Source of the DNA: Herbaspirillum sp. ST 5-3
GTDB taxonomy: Bacteria; Pseudomonadota; Gammaproteobacteria; Burkholderiales; Burkholderiaceae_D
Assembly: GCF_004804275.1 (NCBI RefSeq)
Contig: NZ_STGI01000005.1
Location: forward strand, 1-64,000
Reading direction: 5' to 3'
Length of the DNA: 64,000 nt
Shown: positions 61,804 through 64,000 of the stretch, piece by piece
Position numbering within the stretch: position 1 is the stretch's first letter
Layout: each line of letters opens with the position of its first letter
The notes under the pieces: generated by a model
The model's database searches: none
The model's input: the letters and a program-made list of their open reading frames with translations, nothing else
What the model was told of the DNA's origin: nothing
Program-made: the position numbers and the translations under genes

Positions 61804-62685
61804 TCAATTCTGTACTTGCACGAGCGTCGCGCTCGCATCCATGGTCAGCGCGCCCGTCGCATCCTTGGCCCACAACAGCACCGTCTTGCCGTCGTTGTCG
61901 AGCTTGCCGCACACGAAAAACGGCGCGGTGTCGAACAAGGGCTTGATGGCGCGGAAAGAGAACTGTGCGACCACAGCCTCCGGCAGGTTGCGCCGCAACA
62001 GGTCCATCAGCAGGGTCGCGATCAGCGGTCCGTGCACGACCAGACCTGGATAACCTTCCACTTCCGTCACATAGCGACGGTCGTAATGAATGCGATGGCC
62101 ATTGAAGGTCAGCGCGGAATAGCGGAACAGCAGCACGTCATCCGGGCGGATCTCGCGCATCCAGTCGTGATCGTTGCGCGCCGCAATCGGCTTCGGTGCC
62201 GGATCATCGGGTTTCGGATTGTCGCGATAGACGATGTCATGTTCTTCCGTCAGCGCGACGCCGTCGGCATTGCTGATCTCATGGCGCACCAGCACGAACA
62301 CCAGCGGGCCGGTGCGGCCTTCCTTGTAGCTGACGTCAACGATGCGCGACTCACGCGTGATCGCATCGGCCAGACGCAGCGGATGATGGAATTGCAAACG
62401 ACCGCCCGCCCACATCCGGCGCGGCAGCGGCACCGGCGGCAGAAATCCGCCGCGCGCGGCATGTCCATCCGGCCCGAGCTCCGACTGGCGATGTACCGGC
62501 AGGAAATACAGCCAGTGCCACAGCGGCGGCAGCGCCTCACCCTTGCCCGGCGGCGCGTCGTCCCGATCGAGAGTCGCCGACAAGGCCGTGATCGGCGTAC
62601 GGGTGATTTCATCGTGATACGTCTCGGTCCGGCCGAGCCATTCACGCAAATATGGCATGTCCATGAGCGTGTCGATTGCTGTCAA
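61804..62685 (-). CDS. ich: Itaconyl-CoA hydratase-like protein (FAS1/MaoC hot-dog dehydratase)
   Basis: 293 residues, double hot-dog fold of the FAS1-like/mesaconyl-C4-CoA hydratase group (GEALPPLWHWLYFLPVHRQS; GGFLPPVPLPRRMWAGGRLQ; the second half HRIHYDRRYVTEVEGYPGLVVHGP carries the hydratase-2-like H-Y-D and VHGP catalytic region). Expected to add water to itaconyl-CoA giving citramalyl-CoA. First gene after the regulator and repeat copy 3. The longest start is TTG at 62685; ATGs at 62664 and 62658 are possible, none with a strong ribosome site. Confidence 0.8.
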   Translation of the reverse strand: MTAIDTLMDMPYLREWLGRTETYHDEITRTPITALSATLDRDDAPPGKGEALPPLWHWLYFLPVHRQSELGPDGHAARGGFLPPVPLPRRMWAGGRLQFHHPLRLADAITRESRIVDVSYKEGRTGPLVFVLVRHEISNADGVALTEEHDIVYRDNPKPDDPAPKPIAARNDHDWMREIRPDDVLLFRYSALTFNGHRIHYDRRYVTEVEGYPGLVVHGPLIATLLMDLLRRNLPEAVVAQFSFRAIKPLFDTAPFFVCGKLDNDGKTVLLWAKDATGALTMDASATLVQVQN

Positions 62686-62798
62686 TGGTTGGGAATGGGC
62701 GAGCGCAAAAGCGCCCCGCCGCTGGAATTCGTGCCTTTCATCATGACAATCGACGAAGAAGCGCGGATTGACGAAAGGACAGGCTTAGTCTGAAGGAA

Positions 62799-62813
62799 GT
62801 GCCCCAGGGGCAC
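62799..62813. promoter_or_regulatory. Palindrome GTGCCCC-A-GGGGCAC
   Basis: A perfect 7-bp inverted repeat with a single central base, about 114 bp upstream of the longest ich start, in the gap holding the promoter of the itaconate-like operon. Candidate operator; could equally be a small hairpin in the leader. No T-run follows, so it is not an ordinary terminator. Confidence 0.5.
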
Positions 62814-62944
62814 AATTTGGAAATCCGAAAGGCGGACTTTGGCTGGGATTAACCCTAGGGAAGGAAAAGAAAAAGCAGGTTGTCAAAACACAAAGAAAAT
62901 GAAGACGCCATCAGACTCACGCCGCGCAAAGAGGCTGTTGCCTT

Positions 62945-63190
62945 TCCCGCTGTGAGCTGCCGGCAAATGGGGCGCCGAAGTGGATAAAGAAGCGAAACAT
63001 GTTTGAGCCGAAGGCGAGTTGGTTTCGCTTCCCGCTTCGGCGCCCCATTTGCCGGGAACCCCGAAGGGGCATCTCACCGCGGTCGCCTTTCTTTGCTTAC
63101 TTTCTTTGGCGAAGCAAAGAAAGTGAGCGGCCGCCGGGCCGCCCCCGGCAAGTCACAACGGAGAAAACAAGGCATTGCATCACCGAAGAG
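62945..63190 (+). repeat. Dispersed structured repeat, copy 3
   Basis: Third copy, plus orientation, inside the 541-bp gap between the LysR gene and the ich operon. The arms 62960-62983 and 63032-63055 (left begins CCGGCAAATGG) are complementary at 23 Watson-Crick pairs plus one G-U. The inner stem GAAGCGAAAC (62989-62998) pairs with GTTTCGCTTC (63022-63031). CCCCGAAGGGG, the hairpin CTTACTTTCTTTG/CAAAGAAAGTGAG and the CCGGGCCGCCCCCGG hairpin follow, ending 'ttgcatcaccgaagag'. Confidence 0.9.
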
Positions 63191-63226
63191 AGACAAGAAG
63201 AAAGAACGCCAGTGAAGGCCGAAACC

Positions 63227-64000
63227 TCATTCCCCCTGCCTCTCACTATCCTCCACCAGCATCTCCACCAAATCCCGCGCAAAATGCGGCAACAACTGCA
63301 TGCTCCTCACGCAAATCTGCAACTTCCGCAACGCCCACTCATCGCTCAACTGAACGATCCGGATCGCCATCGTTTTCGCATGCCTCCGCGCCGCAGACTC
63401 CGGCAGCATGCCGATCCCCACATTCGCCTCCACCATCCGGCAAACCGCCTCGAAGTTGCCGACGCGAATGCGCGTCTTCATCGTCCTGCTCAATTCATCC
63501 GCCGCACGGTTGACGAAGGCATGGATCGCACTCGACTCGTGCAAGCCGACGTGATCGTAGTCCAGCGTATTCTCGAAGCTCGTCACATTCAAATGCGCCA
63601 GCGGATGCGCCAATGCGGACACCAGTACCAACCGGTCTTCGCGATAAGGCAGCACCTCCAAACCTTCGGTACGCACATTGCCGGCAACGATACCGATATC
63701 GGTCTTGCCTTCGCTCACCGCGCGCACGATGTCATGGCTGAGTCGCTCGCGCAAATCGACGCTGACATCAGGATGGCTCGCAAGGAAGGCCGGCAGTATC
63801 GCCGGCAGGAATTCGGTCATCGCCGTGGTATTCGCAAACACCCGCACATGGCCTTTCATGCCTTGCGCATATTCCTGCAGCTCGCTGCGCAGGTATTCGA
63901 GCTGCTGCAGGACCAGGCGCGCGTGATGCAGGAAAGCCTGCCCCGGCGGCGTGAGCGTGACGCCCTGGCTGGTGCGGATCAGCAGCTTCGCGCCAACGCT
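63227..64000 (-). CDS. LysR-type regulator (N-terminus outside window)
   Basis: 257 visible residues running in frame to the window edge; the winged helix is mostly cut off. Visible start SVGAKLLIRTSQGVTLTPPG with AFLHHARLVLQQLEYLRSEL is the end of the LysR DNA-binding and linker region. The effector domain follows (VRVFANTTAMTEFLPAILPA; VDLRERLSHDIVRAVSEGKT; LDYDHVGLHESSAIHAFVNR). Same strand as the itaconate-like operon, 541 bp upstream, in the position of the regulator of the P. aeruginosa cluster. It is expected to control that operon, with itaconate or itaconyl-CoA as possible inducer. Confidence 0.88.
   Translation of the reverse strand, partial: SVGAKLLIRTSQGVTLTPPGQAFLHHARLVLQQLEYLRSELQEYAQGMKGHVRVFANTTAMTEFLPAILPAFLASHPDVSVDLRERLSHDIVRAVSEGKTDIGIVAGNVRTEGLEVLPYREDRLVLVSALAHPLAHLNVTSFENTLDYDHVGLHESSAIHAFVNRAADELSRTMKTRIRVGNFEAVCRMVEANVGIGMLPESAARRHAKTMAIRIVQLSDEWALRKLQICVRSMQLLPHFARDLVEMLVEDSERQGE

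Larger units (their letters stand above)
62686..63226. other. Intergenic region of itaconate-like operon
   Basis: 541 bp between the regulator stop and the ich start. Holds repeat copy 3 (62945-63190), the palindrome at 62799-62813 and presumably the operon promoter. No protein gene is supported. Confidence 0.6.

Noticed and set aside
59399-62053. 884-codon plus-strand frame across the itaconate-like genes
   Set aside because: Antisense shadow of four recognised genes; no domain and no ribosome site.

Overview
The window is GC-rich, densely coded chromosomal DNA. Protein types suggest a betaproteobacterium of the Burkholderiales, probably Oxalobacteraceae (Herbaspirillum/Noviherbaspirillum/Herminiimonas-like). 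The evidence is many acyl-CoA enzymes, class III CoA-transferase, TRAP and Liv-type solute receptors, abundant c-di-GMP and histidine-kinase signalling, and a complete selenocysteine-decoding set. The taxonomy is inferred from gene content only.

Layout. 1-3101: end of a glutaryl-CoA dehydrogenase and a paired two-subunit acyl-CoA dehydrogenase (dicarboxylyl-CoA oxidation). 3558-12638: a GH18 lipoprotein, a one-chain biotin-dependent acyl-CoA carboxylase and a GGDEF/EAL protein. 12688-19878: a 3-methyladenine glycosylase, a degenerate-EAL/HDOD protein and a three-gene operon (GMC oxidoreductase, alpha/beta hydrolase with a cysteine nucleophile, metallophosphoesterase). 20098-27600: a large hybrid kinase, a TehA/TehB-like pair and small genes. 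27805-31480: an AT-richer stretch that I read as a relic chromosomal integron. It has a broken intI with its LexA-type box, two attC-like sites, small cassette genes facing away from intI, and a 108-bp MITE-like insertion inside one attC. Beside it is an uncharacterised gene with its own excellent LexA box. 31664-34348: guanine uptake and deamination. 34330-40335: a hybrid kinase, membrane and oxidoreductase genes.

49972-40363 (all minus strand) is the most unusual block: LysR regulator, acyl-CoA ligase, Liv-type binding protein, a thioredoxin-like CPTC fusion protein, a UGSC selenoprotein read through an in-frame UGA with a SECIS-like hairpin, selA, selB, and tRNA-Sec. The same inverted repeat (ATATGCA-N5-TGCATAT) lies upstream of the LysR gene and upstream of the ligase, which suggests one regulon. 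selD is not in the window.

50310-55411: a diguanylate cyclase, a protein with eleven YCG repeats, and a CHASE-type sensor kinase. 64000-55415 (minus strand): a gene set matching the itaconate degradation cluster of Pseudomonas aeruginosa (LysR, itaconyl-CoA hydratase, acyl-CoA dehydrogenase, CoA-transferase, MmgE/PrpD, citramalyl-CoA lyase, TRAP receptor) plus a methyltransferase.

Three dispersed copies of a roughly 250-bp element (about 478, 3147 and 62945) have 24-bp hairpin arms that differ completely between copies yet remain self-complementary. This is strong visible evidence of a structured element under selection.
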